Origin: Macrobrachium rosenbergii
Taxonomy: Eukaryota > Arthropoda > Malacostraca > Decapoda > Palaemonidae
Direction: 5' to 3'
Assembly: GCF_040412425.1 (NCBI RefSeq)
Contig: NC_089766.1
Location: 12,697,008 to 12,761,007, forward strand
Length of the DNA stretch: 64,000 bases
Position numbers and translations under genes: made by a program. The notes under the pieces are model-generated. The model was not told the origin of the DNA, made no database searches, and saw only the letters and a list, made by a program, of their open reading frames with translations. How positions within the stretch are numbered: the stretch's first letter is position 1; every line of letters starts with the position of its first letter. This document shows positions 1 through 13,900 of this stretch, piece after piece.

Positions 1-1362
1 TACAAACCTTGGTGATATCGCTTTCAACTTTCCTGGACTCAAGATTTTAAATGCAACCTATAACCGTATTATAGAAATCCCAAAGAATACATTCCCTAAA
101 CTGTACGAACTGCACACAATTGATGTGAGTCACAATCAGATTAAAGAGATAGGACGGGGTGTATTCTCCAATCTTTTCTCCCTGAGACACATCAATCTGA
201 GTCACAATAATCTTGAAGTCCTCTTTGGTAGTATTTTCGGGACAATTCCAACACTGCTTAGTCTTGATGTCTCGCACAATCACCTGAACAAAGTTGCTCG
301 TGCAATGTTTGCTAATCTAGTTTCCCTGCGGGAGTTGTATATTCACAACAACCAACTAACAGAGATATTCCTCATTCCACAGTCACTAAATTATCTTTAC
401 CTCCAGCACAATAATATTTCACATATTCGTCCAGGTCTTGTTTGGCCACAAATGAATGCACTTCTGTACCTGAACCTAGACCACAATAATCTTGGAGACT
501 CAATAGAGGCAGGAACTTTCCGCCACTTGAACTCACTCAACACTCTCAGCCTCAATAACAATTCCATAACTGTGCCTTCTTGGCAAGCCTTCAGTGAGTT
601 GCAGACACTCCAATACCTTAATTTAGACCACAACAAAATCCAAAACATAACAAGAGGAGCATTTGGTCGCCTTCCAGTAGTATTCAGACTTAACCTTGCT
701 TACAATGGGGTCTCTAACATTAGCAAACAAGCCTTTGAGGGACTATTACAGCTACTGACTCTGAATCTATCACATAATGCACTAGAGCGTATTCCTAATG
801 AAGCCTTTAGGGGTTGCAAATCCATGCAAACAATTGACCTCTCTCACAACTTCCTCAAAAAAATTGATAATGAAACAAATGGCCTCTTTGATGATCTCCT
901 GTCTATACGTCACATCAATGTATCCCACAACCTCTTCGGCACAGTATCTAAAAAGATGTTCCCTTACCATAAGTGGATACCATATAATTTACAAACTGTG
1001 GACCTCAGTTATAACATAATGCCTGTCTTACATAAAAATCTCATTATAGGCATGCAAAAAGTGAGAGCTCTAAATGTATCCCATAACCTGATCAATGAAG
1101 TAAGACCAGGAGTTCTTGGAAATCTGACTAAACTGGAAATCGTGGATCTGTCATCAAATGATCTAGAAGCCCTTGGTAACGGAGTCTTCGGAAAAGGAGG
1201 GGCCTTACGTGAAGTGTACCTGCAAAACAACACTTTGATATCTGTTCCTGCTCAGGTTCTAATGACCCACAAGAATCTCACATATTTGGATCTGAGTAAC
1301 AATAACCTACACAACTATTATGAGGAGTTTGTTCCACGAGCAATCAATGGAACCACTGTCAG
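1..1362 (+). CDS. LRR exon of chaoptin/artichoke-like gene (open at 5' end)
   Basis: The reading frame starts at base 2 and stays open to the donor AG|GTATAG at 1363, leaving two bases for the next codon. It codes about 453 residues of uninterrupted 24-residue LRRs with many N-glycosylation sites. Reading on past the donor reaches a stop at 1397, so the continuation is intronic. Confidence 0.9.
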
Positions 1363-4277
1363 GTATAGCTACCTTTACACGGATTTTACCCATGTATGAC
1401 GAGTAATTATTACTAAACTTTGAAAGAATACTGTTTTTATATTGTGTTAAAAGTGTAATACACTAGTTGCATGTGAAACATATATCTATACAGTGATAAA
1501 TAATTACATTCTGTACCTAATGCTAATATCAAATAGAAATGATGATGCTGATGGTAAATTAATACTATTTCACTGCTATTTCTAGATATCAGAACAATCC
1601 TGTGGAATGCGACTGCACTTTGCGAAGAATCAGAGCATGGTTAGATACCTGGCTGGGATCAGCATCTTGGAATGATATAATTTGTGCAAGACCTGCTCAC
1701 TTAACCAACAGATCTCTGAGCAATATCTTAGAGGGTGAACTTCGTTGTAGTGATGAAAGGCGTGCATATGATGAATACCAAGTGAGAATATTTTCTGTAT
1801 TAAGTGTCTCTAATGCACTTTATAATGTTATGTTCTTCTACTTATCACAAACATAACTTTTGTAATACTATAACTAACATTATCTGGGTATCAAATTGAG
1901 GCCTTTCATGTAAGAATCTTACAATTACTTGAGTGTAAAATTAAATACCATAATTTATCATGAAACTATTAAAAGTAATATGTATGTTTCAATAAGTTTT
2001 AGGTAAAGCTTACCTCCAACAATTGTTTTGCAGTATCACGAAAAGCTTCAAAAGGAGAAAATTTTATCGTTCACACTGTTTCTTCCTCATCTTTATTTTC
2101 AATCTCTTTCAAAGGTTAACCCTGACGTACGATTCCGATTGCTAGGGGACAATCCAGATGTAATGGAAAAACTTGATATATCCTGGTATGTGACAACAAG
2201 AAAAGATGTAGGAGGATTCATCCTATCTGTACATAACACAACATCTGGTAAAGAAGTTGCCAGGAATCCCGTCGGATACACAACAAGAGAACATAAATTC
2301 CCAGAAGTACCAAGAGGGAGGTAAGCTTAATAAACAGTGATTTATTATTTCTTGCTAAACTAGATGATTGAGTCACTTTTCTTAAATGATGAGGTTGATG
2401 TTCTTGTTAGAAGTGGAAATCAGAGCAGGCAGGTAGGAAATGACCAATGGGAATGGATGAAAGGAAACGAAAAAGCCATGTGGCTCAGACCCAGATGGAG
2501 AGTGTAAAGAACATTTAGTATAGACCCACTACACAAATCTCTTCTGGAAGGCAGGGGTTAAAATAAGATTAAATCCTTTCACAACAGGGCTACATGAGGC
2601 AGAAAGAGAACAAAAATTTTACTTTAAAAGAACCTAAGAGCCAATAATGGAAAAATGAAGACTACTGTATAAGCATCTTTTTACCAAACAATATTATGAA
2701 AGCAGAATGCACATTACTGCATCTCATTATCTGAAAACAAGCCTGATAACATTTAAGCCTCATAGATCAGGAACCCTTAGGTGTGGTTAATTCTCAAAGA
2801 TAAACTTGGTTAAGAAAGTTACCTAAAAATTATTTTAAAACCTTCAAGTTTCAATAATACAAATTTTAAAAAATTTCAGCTGAGATTAACTCCAAGTAAA
2901 TTTTAAAAACACTGGTGGTTATGAGATATGAGTAGATCACAGATCGAAGAAACTGCCTTGGATTCAGTTCAATCAAGGAGGGGAATAAAAGCTATGGCTC
3001 CAAAGATATTAGGACAATACTCCAAAAACAAGAATGAACATGTTCACTGCTATTACAGCACTGTAATGCTATTTATCAAAATAGTTCAACCATACCACTG
3101 AGTAATACTGTAACCTCACCAGCTGGCCAGAAGGCTTTGTTCTTATTAAGTAACGTACAACTTTTTTAATATAATGCAACGCCTTAAAAATTGAATGATA
3201 CGATAAACTGAGAATGCTGAAGATTCTAAAAATGTTTCTTTAATGGATTTGTTGTTAAGACTTGATATTTATAGTTTCCTGAAAACTTGATATTTGCATA
3301 AAATATGTTCTACCACCTGGGAGGGGGGGGGAGTGTTTCATCAAATATCTTGGGGTGAGTGACCATTTCAGAGACCCAAAACTTAGTGTACTTGCACTCT
3401 ATGAAATAGAGAGCACCACTTACCAAGTGGGTTTAATCCATTTTTCATTTGTAGTTATCAAATTCATTATTCCACTAAAATTACTATTTATTGTAGATGA
3501 TGGGTTTCTGAGACAGCACTTTAAAAAAAAAAAAAGCTATATTCAATATGGTCATAATAATTGTACATTTGGCTGCTTTATCATTATCTTCATTTCCCAT
3601 TGGTTAAGACAGCAGGGATTCCACATTTTTCAACAGTAAAAAAAAACACAGCTGTAATATTCAAGATAAAGAAAAGAATATACTGTATTAACAGCATACC
3701 CAATTTTTTGGCAGCAGGTGCAGAAAGCTGAGCAATGTGATCTCTCCATGACAAATTAAAAACTATCTGGACACAAAATCTTTATAGAAGTTAAATTTTT
3801 CTCAAAAAATTAAAAAATTAAACTATATTACTGAACCTTACATTAGGATATCAAAGTTAGAAATGGCAAAGTTAATCATTGTTGAAATTCACAATTCAGT
3901 ATAATTTCCCAAGATCAATAACCTATATTTTGCCTTCAGCAATTGTAAGTTTTTTCCACTGATTATTTCCCAAAGACAAAACTTTTCCTGATATCAAAAT
4001 ATAAGATTTTGCTTAGCTATTTGGGCACAATTTAAAAAATGTGGTACTTAACTTATTACTTCTCCAGAACTTTAATCTAGATTAAAGTACAATTTCTTTA
4101 ACCAGGTACAGGGTGTGTGTCGGTGCCCTTGACTCTGCTGAAAATATTCGTCCAATTCAGCCTTCACAATGCCACGGTTTCACAGTCAACCAGTCGAGCA
4201 TTCTAGTTTCAACACCAGTGCTGCTTGTCCTTGCAGTGTGTCTGTCTGTTTGTGGACATTATCTCTACCAAATTTAG
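1..4277 (+). CDS. Chaoptin/artichoke-like LRR cell-surface protein, 3' part (5' end outside window)
   Basis: The coding path I read is <2..1362, 1586..1781, 2115..2320 and 4106..4277 (stop TAG), and splice phases agree at every junction. The first exon carries about 17 leucine-rich repeats with the recurring asparagine-ladder motif L-x-x-L-x-L-S-H-N. The second gives an LRR C-terminal cap (motif NPVECDC, then two further cysteines). The third and fourth give one fibronectin-III-like fold (DISWYV ... YRVCVGA), followed by about 25 mostly hydrophobic residues and only four residues after them. Chaoptin is a GPI-anchored photoreceptor adhesion protein of insects and artichoke is an extracellular-matrix LRR protein. 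This protein fits that group and is likely tethered by a GPI anchor or one membrane helix. I cannot choose between the two names without the missing N-terminus. Family assignment is strong; exact orthology is uncertain. Confidence 0.85.
1586..1781 (+). CDS. LRR C-terminal cap exon of chaoptin/artichoke-like gene
   Basis: Acceptor TCTAG precedes 1586; the carried AG plus the first A makes Arg and the frame runs into YQNNPVECDC, the LRRCT signature. The later ICARP and LRCSD cysteines complete the cap. Donor CAA|GTGAGA at 1782, phase 0. Confidence 0.85.
2115..2320 (+). CDS. Fibronectin-III-like exon, first half
   Basis: Phase-0 start and phase-2 end (GGGAG|GTAAGC). It codes VNPDVRFRLL ... LDISWYVTTRKDVGG. 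Two acceptors fit in frame: TTTCAAAG before 2115, after a long pyrimidine tract, or TTTTGCAG before 2034, which would add 27 residues. I prefer 2115 because the added residues look like a translated pyrimidine tract, but its AAG acceptor is the weaker one. Confidence 0.7.
2321..4105 (+). other. Last intron of chaoptin/artichoke-like gene
   Basis: AT-rich, many stops in all frames. The open frame near 3355-3639 has no family resemblance and contains poly-A and poly-T derived residues, so I do not call it coding. Confidence 0.6.
4106..4277 (+). CDS. Terminal exon: end of FN3-like domain plus hydrophobic tail
   Basis: Acceptor TTTAACCAG; the carried AG plus G makes Arg and the frame reads YRVCVGALDSAENIRP, a typical last strand of a fibronectin-III fold. 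It continues to a hydrophobic run (ILVSTPVLLVLAVCLSVCG) and stops at TAG 4275-4277. The exact phase match over a 1.8-kb intron supports it. Confidence 0.8.
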
Positions 4278-7200
4278 CTGGGTGTCTATTATTGTGAGGT
4301 ACACAGCATTCTACATACTGTCTGACATTCAGGAATCTTTTTATCAAGAAAATAATTATTAGCATTTTCACACGTTTCATTCTGACCATCTTTGAATAGT
4401 CATTGACTGTACATAGCATAAATACTGTATATTACAGAGCCAGAAATATAATTCACATTTTTAATATATTTTTCCATGAACCTTAAAAAGTTGTTAATCC
4501 TTGGTGATGTGAAGAACAATGATCTCTGTACATGAAGCCCTTGCTTTTTCTTTTGCTAACAAGGTTGAAACAAATTATGACAATGTGTACTCCTGACAAG
4601 CATAATCAAGTAAGCAATATTCTTCCTCTTTTCTTTAACACCTCCGATTATTCCCATAAAACCAATTCCATGTGATTTCTCTCTCCATATTTCTAAAGAT
4701 AACTCTCTCGCCCCTCATCATCTTGATAATTATTGGTAATGATTCTTGGCCAATGTCCTTCACCTAACTTTTCAAGCTGTAGGTTTACGATCCAAGAGAA
4801 TGAAGTCATTTACACTGTCCCATATTAAATTCTTCTCTCCTCCTCATCCACCTTCTTACATATGTATGAAAGGAAGATCTGGGATCCCCCTTTGTGCCTG
4901 CTGTTGAGGGTACTAAAGGTTCTTTGCAGCATCCCTTCAGACCAAGCTGAACAGATTTCTGCCTTTCTTTTTTTGTCTGTTCACTTCAGTCTCTTCTGAT
5001 TTAGCCAACAAACTTCTTTACCTTTACCTTGCTTCCATTTTCTCCTCTTATTTAGTCAAAAACTGTGCCTCAGAGTTCTTGTTAAATTGGCACATAATAA
5101 TCTGGCAAGAATCATTCTGCACCGTACACCTACTGTAAGCAGAAGTAAAACACCTCAGCAGGAGGAAAACATTTTTTCCAAAATAGGAAATATCTTCTGT
5201 GGATGACAAATTCTAGTCTGTCAAGATGATTACTGCATTAGCAGGTGACCACATATCCGCAATAAAAATCTCATCTTTCATGGTTTGCCAAAAAAGGAAA
5301 AGCTCTATGAGTGCAGCTTTGTCAGCGCATTCGTTTTCTAATGCCAACATAAGCAGAGATCATCTACTTTTAATAACAATTCTAGTCTAAGAAAATTATA
5401 AGCTTTTGTAATAAATTTTGAAACTATCTGCAGGTATTTCAGATAACTGCTAAAAGCAAACTGAAGCACTGATTTAACATTCATATAGATAAATCATTCA
5501 ATGAGGCACACCAAATCTTGAAGAACTCCCAACAGTGTTAGTGGCTATAGGATAAACAGGACCAAATCTTGAACATTGACCAAGCATATTCAAGTGAGCA
5601 GTCAAGTAGGATGGAGCAGTTGACACATCTGGCGTACCAAAGCCCTTTTTGTGAGTGATGTCCCTACCAACTTTTCACATGTAACCATCATGCAACAGCA
5701 GTAGCTCTTTTTGGCTTAATCGCTCACACAAATTACGTCCATTACAGTGGTTCCTATGAAACCTGTAACAGTTTTCCAATGATGGAGTATCCTAACCACT
5801 ATTAACCACATTTTATGTAAGACTGGCGTAGGAATTCATACAGCAGAATATAAGGAATTAACCTTAAACATTTCCAACATGAGGCGACTTGGAATGAATT
5901 TCTTAATTTCAATGTTAAAGTCAGTTTTATGTGCAACTTATCTAGCTGAAGTCTAAATGAAAAAAGAAAAAGTGAAAGGAAAATGAGAGGAGTTTAACTT
6001 CGGAAAAAACATACCCAACTCAAGAACTAAGAAATCACAATCTCATGAGTGTGACTGTGGGTTAGGTTTAGTTAGGTTATGTTAGCTGTACCATGGAACA
6101 TTCCCCATACTTTTTCTCTTGTTTATAACTAACACCAAACCTTGCATCACCCACAAAAAATGACTCCTGAATATGGAAGAAATACCTTTTCCTTCGAAAC
6201 AACAGATGAAAAACCTAGCACAACACATTATGAACTGTAGAAGTCACTAGACATTTAACCATACACCTAAAGGTTGGGAATCATATTAGTAAAATTCTAC
6301 ACCAGTGCTGAAAAATAAATTTTTAAATCAATATGTATTTTTCATAACTAACAAACCTATGGTCTTAATATAAGGGAAAATTCTCTAGCGCCAGCTAGAG
6401 TCCAGTTAAAACAAAGTTACGAGGAATTAGTGGCATCAGGAGATGGCCAAGATGGTGGTGAGAAAGACGAGAGCTGACCTCCCGTTCCCATGTTTCTAGA
6501 TATTGTGATGTATTTGAATCGTGAACCAAGGCAACTAAAAAATAACTACTGTGACTGTGACTCCACCACTTGTACTTCTCTCCACCTGCATGCAGCCAAG
6601 GTCACCTTGATAACCCCAATACTATATCATTATTAGGTGATTAAGCCAGATCATTTATCTAAAATATGCCAAAATTATTAACTTACCTTACAGTAAGATT
6701 ATTGGTGATAGAAAGACATCATGACATCCTCCTCTTTATTAATAAAGTACAAAAAAACCATATTTGTCTTATAAAATTTCTATCACTTACCATACACTGT
6801 ATGTACATGGTTTTAATTTTAAGCAACCTTTTATCAATTTAAAGCTATACCTCTTACAGAGAGTTAGTACAGTACACGAACAAGTACTATAGCTGCACAA
6901 AACTTCACTGTATATTCACATCAGTATGAAAACTCAAACTTCCATCTACATTTCTTATATGGTTAACATAGAATATTCACAATTTCAACTGCTCCACTAT
7001 AGTACACCCATACTCACTACTGCCAAGATTTCCAAGCAATATTGGTAAAAAATGAAATGTAAAACAAGATAATTCTGTAAGTATTCAGTTTGTCCACTTA
7101 TTTTACATGGTTGTAAAGTTTACCCAGTTGAAAGATGGGGGATAATCCATACTCTTTAGTCAAAGACAGAAAATGGTATATTACCTATATGCAACATGAC

Positions 7201-8730
7201 ATCTACAACTACTATGTCATTATTGTAGTATAGTTTAACCAGAGCAAAACTGGAACTGGAACAAGACAAAGTTACATGAATTTGACAACTGGGTGACAAG
7301 AGACCCAAGGGAACAGATGAAACGTAAAAGAGAGAAACACTGTACAAACCCTCTAAGGGGATGGATAAATAACTCAATGCTATATCTAATAGGAAAGACA
7401 GATAAAAACTGTTGCCATGTCAGGTTTGTTTAACAAAAATATACACTACTTTACACTTCAATAACTACAGTAAAACATGAAGGATAAGTCTAAGAAATTA
7501 CTACTGTTTACAAGATCTACAGTGCAGTCTACAGTATTACAAATCTTGCAATGCAAAGTGAATGTAATGAAGTAACTTAATTTCATAACCAACTTAATCA
7601 TTTTAAATTATCACAAGAGAAATCAATATTTCCTTTCAGCTGCCAAAATATCAACAAAACAATGGAGAAGAACCACAAGTTCCAAGAGTACTATTCTCCA
7701 CTGTACAGTATTTTAGCCAAAACTTAAGGTATAAGTAGGCCACTCTGATTACAACAAAAAAAATGTGTAAATAAAAAAAAAATGCATAATTATGGAATAG
7801 GTCCACATTCCAAAAGAGCTATTTAAATCTCAGCTGTCCTCCTATAGTCCTCATTAATCCTTCTATATCCTCCCCCTATACCAATTGCCTAAACTGTAAT
7901 AGTCTTACTTTCCTCACAGTCTAGCATTCAAACCTTCAGCCAATATTAAAGGATGCATCAAACACAGTCTAGTAAATTTTCTGACAAATTTCTGAAAAAA
8001 AAATGCCATGCCTTTTTAAAAAACTGAATCTTATTGTACAATCCAGTACAATCTTGAAAGTTACAACAGAGCAAAATTACTTTAGAGGAATTTTCTCACC
8101 CTCATATGCAATTGCCACTTTCAGTAAGCGATTAGTTAGAAGATACACATTATTATCACTTTGTCAAAAGCAAAGGATGACTGGACAGGCAAGCTTACAG
8201 TGACCTTACTTTGTCAAATCCAAAGTAAATGTGATAAAAAAGACGACACCTAAACACTAATGAAGTTAATGGTCAGCCTTTTATCAGGTGAATGGAAACA
8301 AGGAAAACAGAACCAGAGGGCTAGTAAAAAACTTTCATCACGTTGGCTCAAAGCCAAGCGGGAAGAGACCAAAGGGAGTGGATGACAAACAAAAGGCAAA
8401 ATCTATTCCTTTAATGCCTTCTAAACTGTATGCAATATCCCCGTTCAGGGTCTAGAAATTCCAAAATAAACTTTGTTTTTCACAATTACAGTATAACCAA
8501 AGAAAAGGGTGGCTGCCACAAAGTTGAAATGACATCAAAGGTTCTAAGTATGGGTCAAATGACGTGAACTGGCAATGAGGGAATAGCACCACAGAGCAAT
8601 TTATACATACCCTAGATTAACCATTTGTCAAAATAACAAAACAGAAAGCATATAGAAAATGTAGCCCATCTCTCCCAGAACCTTTAATTCCCACTTCTAC
8701 CACATGGCTAGAAAAGCCAAACTGAATTTT
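4278..8730. other. Intergenic stretch, no gene seen
   Basis: About 4.4 kb of AT-rich DNA between two convergent genes. Only short open frames are present, none with splice-supported continuation or recognisable motifs. It should hold the 3' UTRs of both neighbours. Confidence 0.5.
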
Positions 8731-8736
8731 TTTATT
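8731..8736 (-). promoter_or_regulatory. Possible polyadenylation signal of the 14000-8924 gene
   Basis: TTTATT on the + strand reads AATAAA on the minus strand about 190 bases after the TGA stop at 8924-8926. Confidence 0.35.
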
Positions 8737-8923
8737 GTATTTCTGGACAATTTTGGGTGTAATAATTAAATATGCAGCTTGAAAACCAAAAATTTGTTTC
8801 AAAGAACACTATATTTATCAATCAGAAACATGTAAATATAAATATTCTGGAAAATATAGTCCAATTTCAACACTGAAAATAAACTGCTGAAGGTAAATAA
8901 ATCACCAATATAGTTCATTACAG

Positions 8924-9692
8924 TCACTCTAAGAAAATTACTTCTGATTGGCTTTCTACCTTCACATTCTCATCTTCATCTTTGGGGATGAATTTCAAAT
9001 AATTATCTAAAAACTGACTACAAGATAAAGCTGGCAACCAATATGGAAAGAAACATAGCAAAGTTCGAACAACAGAAATCCCCTCATCCTGTACTAATCT
9101 CAAAAGAGAGTCCTGAATAACTGGGACTTGTTCAACATTTTCCAGTGTGGCATCATCTGAGATGTACAAAGGTAGTGTTAACAGATAAACTATATGCTGC
9201 AAGTTACTTGGAAAGACCTTGAAAAGTTCTTTATTCATCCTACAGAATAACACTGCAAAGAAATCATGGACACTCAACATATATGTTAGTGAAAACTCCA
9301 CGTCAACAGCCAGCTTAAAGAAGATCCTTAAACACATGATAAATACTTCCTCACTGCAAACAGCAGCATCCACTATAAAACTCTTCCTCCAAAAGTTAGG
9401 GACAATTTGCATTTCAGATAAGTTTTTTGAACCCTCACTGTTCATGATATCAATTTTTCGATCAAATAAACTACATGAGGACCGACTGGGATCCTTAAAA
9501 TGTTTAATAGTAAAGTCTGAAATTTCATACCTTTTGCAAGCAGCAGTACTCTTCACATAGCATCTGAGCACACTAAAAATGTTTCCTTCTAAGAAGGAGG
9601 GACGTGACCGATAAAGAGCAGCCATCATTCCTGGAGGCAGATATTTTCCACTGGCCACACCTTCTTGTAAATTTTCCCACACTGGGCTTGAT
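8924..9692 (-). CDS. Last exon of the unrecognised 401-residue protein
   Basis: Acceptor ACTTTCAG; the first A completes a Glu codon carried from the previous exon, then 256 codons run to TGA. It is the longest exon of this gene and the clearest coding signal, open while the other minus-strand frames are closed. Confidence 0.75.
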
Positions 9693-10721
9693 CTGAAAGT
9701 TAAGTATTAATACGTACACAGCATGTATATACTGAATGTTACAACTAAAATATACATACATACAAATATGCTGAATTATTTGAACAATTTCATCTCAGTA
9801 ACAATCAAAGCATTGGTATTAGTAAGCTAATCTAACAGGTACTAGACTGAAAAAGACATTAAGAACCATATTTTTACGTGCAAACCAAACTTTTCAAATT
9901 TGTCTTTAAAGCTTTGCACTGACAACAGCAGGTTAAATTTCATGATTTTAAATGATTGTAAAACCAGGAAACAAGTTGCAAGATATAACTTTTCATTCTA
10001 GAGTGTCCTGCAGGTCTCCAGAATTACAGTAACATTATTATCGTAAAGCATTGTAAGATTGTGGTTCTTAATGTATTTTCAGTCTAATTCTTACTAGATT
10101 AGCTTACTAAAACCACGTAATGTATCATTCTTCTCATACAGAAGTTTAACCAGGCTACTAAGCTAAAATTCTAATCTGGCTTGAAAGATTTCATTCTAAA
10201 ACCATGCACATAATACTGTACTTTTATCCAATATACTAGAATTCATTAAAGATTTCATAACTGGATCAATTAAAGATGTTAACTACTCTAATTTGTATTC
10301 TAATTTTAACTGAAAAGTATTTTTTTTTATAGGATGCTCTGTTTAATTTGCGAAGAATATCTGCACTTGAAACTTATCTATCCTAAGCTTACAACTTTCC
10401 TATCTTAAACCTGTTCTGCACATAAGGGCATTTTTTAAATTTCAGCAACCACCTTCTCTGTATCTTTGGACGTGACGTTACTTGGTTCGAATTGTTATTT
10501 CTCTTATTACAGGGTGTTTCTTCAATTCATATATTATCAAACTTATTTTTTTACATGATTTTTCATTATTTCCATAGCACTAGGGGATAGTCATCATAGC
10601 ATATTTTAGAAAAATATAACTTGCAGAACTTTGTATTTTCATGCTGTAATTTTGCATATTGGTTACATCACAATCACACTTCTCCACTGCTTTTCTTTTT
10701 CTGTACCAGTCTAAGGATGCA

Positions 10722-10812
<91 letters not shown>

Positions 10813-10891
10813 CAAACTTCATTTCTTCTCTCTCTCCATCAATCAGCCTCATGGCACAATGATAACACTTAATTCACAACCTTTGATAACC

Positions 10892-10947
<56 letters not shown>

Positions 10948-13900
10948 CCCAAGGATATTGTAGACTTTTTATTTAAGGATATTAATGAAGGGTCTTGAAA
11001 GTTAAAATGAGAATTTCACCTCTGTGTCAAAATCAAACTTAGGACCTTCAATTGCATCCATATTTTCAGTCAAAATACTTGTAACTCCTTAAAAAAAACT
11101 GTTAAGAAACTTACTCAGGAAGAGCCTGCAGTATACGACAACAGGCACCACTATTTGGAGGAAGACTGAAACAAAGTGATGGCAGGATATCTTCGAGGAA
11201 GTGGGTAGGTAAATTCTTTTTGGTTAGTTCATGCACAGCTAACTCCAGCATCTTTGGTATTGGTATGCGGGTCAACCATAAGTCATTACCATCTTCCTGA
11301 AACATAAAGACAGACATAATTTCATATACATTATTTTATTACTTTGTTAATAATTATTTACATGAACTGACACCTTGATATCTATCTCCTAGTGTCACTT
11401 GAATGTGAAAAACTAAATGTAAGAAATGCAGAAACAAAATTCTGGATGGAAACATTATTCTATTTATGCTTATATCTTTAGATCTTGTGTAAAAATTAAT
11501 GTCCACAGCAGATAAATGTGCACTGCATCAGTTCTAAATTTCGGAAGCTTCAAGACTGAGGTCAGAACAACAGTTCATCAGTCTTATAAACAATAGTTAA
11601 CATCTGTATACACTTTCACTTGTAAACCTGGGCTAAAGTAACTAAACAGAGAGATTGGGTTGAGAGGGAAATGTGATCTATGACTGTATTCTCATAACAA
11701 AAATTCTTGAAAATGCTTAACACACCTCTTTTCCTTTGGAACATTTCTCTTCCATCTTGGCAGGAATTACTGTAGAAGCAGCTCTGTTTATACATCATAG
11801 CAGCAGAAAGTACATCTTTCATGGCAATCTGACCTGTAAGACATACATATTATAGCACTATACTATACAGGGTAGCCAAATCTACTGTCATATTCATACA
11901 AAAGCAATCCAAAACCTAAATACAGTATTATACTGAATTGTATTTAAGTCAATAAAACTGAATTACATGACGAAATGCTACAATTCTTCAGGAAGCCATT
12001 CCTGCTAAAGCATCATCTGCTTGCATACTTTTTTTTGTGACCCTTAGGAGGTCAGGACTGTAAACATCATCAATTGGGTTAATCATGAACACACTAATGT
12101 AGGCTAAATAAAGTACAACTATAGTAGCTTGTCTTTCAACAGAGTTCATAAATCACAGGTGAGAATTCTTAAGTTAAGCTCCAAATTTGCAGAATACCAT
12201 ATACCTCTGTCATTACAACTTGTAAACCTAACCATTACGACTAGTCTCAAAAATTTTCTGTATCTGATCTACAGGGGTAGCCTATACTCATTTCATTACG
12301 AGAAAACATAAAGGTCTAGAAACAATATTGTGTACTTTCATTACAAATTATTGTTAGGCCTCTACCAAACTGTTACTGACATGGCTTTATGCAAAATGAA
12401 GCAAGCCTATAGTAGAACTGGTACCTACAGTTATTAATAGGCATTAGAATAGTACATATATTTGCATAATGAGTAAATCATATTAAAAGTAGCAGTAGGT
12501 TTGCCTAATACAATATTAATTACAATGATACATAAAAAAAATCACATAGGCCTACACAGAGTAAAAATTAATGTCTAAACCTACTACCACGAGATTTTGG
12601 CCAGTGGTTGATGTTGAAGACTGAATTACTGAACTCCCTGTTCAACCAGTAGAGGTAGACTACTGTAGGATGAAGCTTCATTGGCCAGGTTAAGTTTGAC
12701 TAAGATGAAATCCATGCAAGTACGACTACCGAAGTCTCAGCTCAGGATAAAGGGAGGGTCCAATGGTAGCTCTACTGTTTGCACAAGCAAGTTGGCTGAT
12801 CTGGGTCATGAGTTTTGAAGTTAAACCTATAAATCAACCTTACTCAAAGCACTCCTTTGAAAAGGGTTCTTTCCTCAACAGACCCATTTATCAGCAGTTT
12901 GGGCAAAACTTCACTTTAGTTGCACGGCCTGATTCCCACCAGTCGTCGACCAGGACAGGGTCCTCACAAATAAACAGACATAACCTTGCAAGATCTTACC
13001 TACCTAACCTAACTTAGGGCGATGTGCACTGACCTGGCCAGGGGGGGGTTTGCCGCACCTGGACTCCTCCAAAAAGGTGGTAACCTGTCCCGGTCTTAGA
13101 CTGGTGGGGGGGGGGATTCATGCCGTGCAACCAAAGTAAAGTTCTACCGCAGTTTGAGTTGCAACACCTCCGTATAGGGTAATCAAAAAGTTTTCTGTAT
13201 TACAGCCTTTGGGATCTGTTAGGCTAGCTTACATACACTAGGCCTAAAACCTAATAGTATCTACCTAGCCTTTAGACTACTCAGTTGGGCTAGAGTGATT
13301 TACTCCTGTCAAAGTACACGTTCTTAGCATCACCCATTCTCCGTAGGCCTGTAAAAAGATGAAACTGGGTTCGCCAGCACTACACTGGAGTACGGTGGCC
13401 TTGGTATTAATTAACCTCAACAAGTTACCTTGGAGGTCTAACAAAGCCTACATCTAGCCTATTTTAGTTCCTCATTGGCCCGGTTGATATCGTTCTCAGC
13501 TAGCACTCTGCTGGACCTGCATTCGATTCTCCGACCGGCCAATGAAGAATAAGAGGAATTTATTTCTGGTGACAGAAATTCATTTCTCGTTCTAATGTTA
13601 CACAACACTTCCGATATTATCCTTAGATTTCACAAAATACCTTACCTCTAGCACGAAGACCAGCCTAATCAGGAAGGTAAAATACTTTAAACCATGAGTA
13701 TACGAGCGACATTACAGATGACGGGACCAGAAGCAAAAGAGTATTTGACAGCTCTCCGGAGTCCAATCGCCCGCCAGAGATTTGTTTACACTATTTATAA
13801 CAAAAGAAGTTCACTGAAAATGTCCGCGGAACTTCGGAACACTACAGTAACTTGACATTTGTATGACAAAAAAAAAAAAACAGAATATTTAATAAGTTGG

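Noticed and set aside
13791..13799. TATAAATAG on the minus strand as a promoter
   Set aside because: In the preferred gene model it lies within intron 1; AT-rich DNA gives such matches often.
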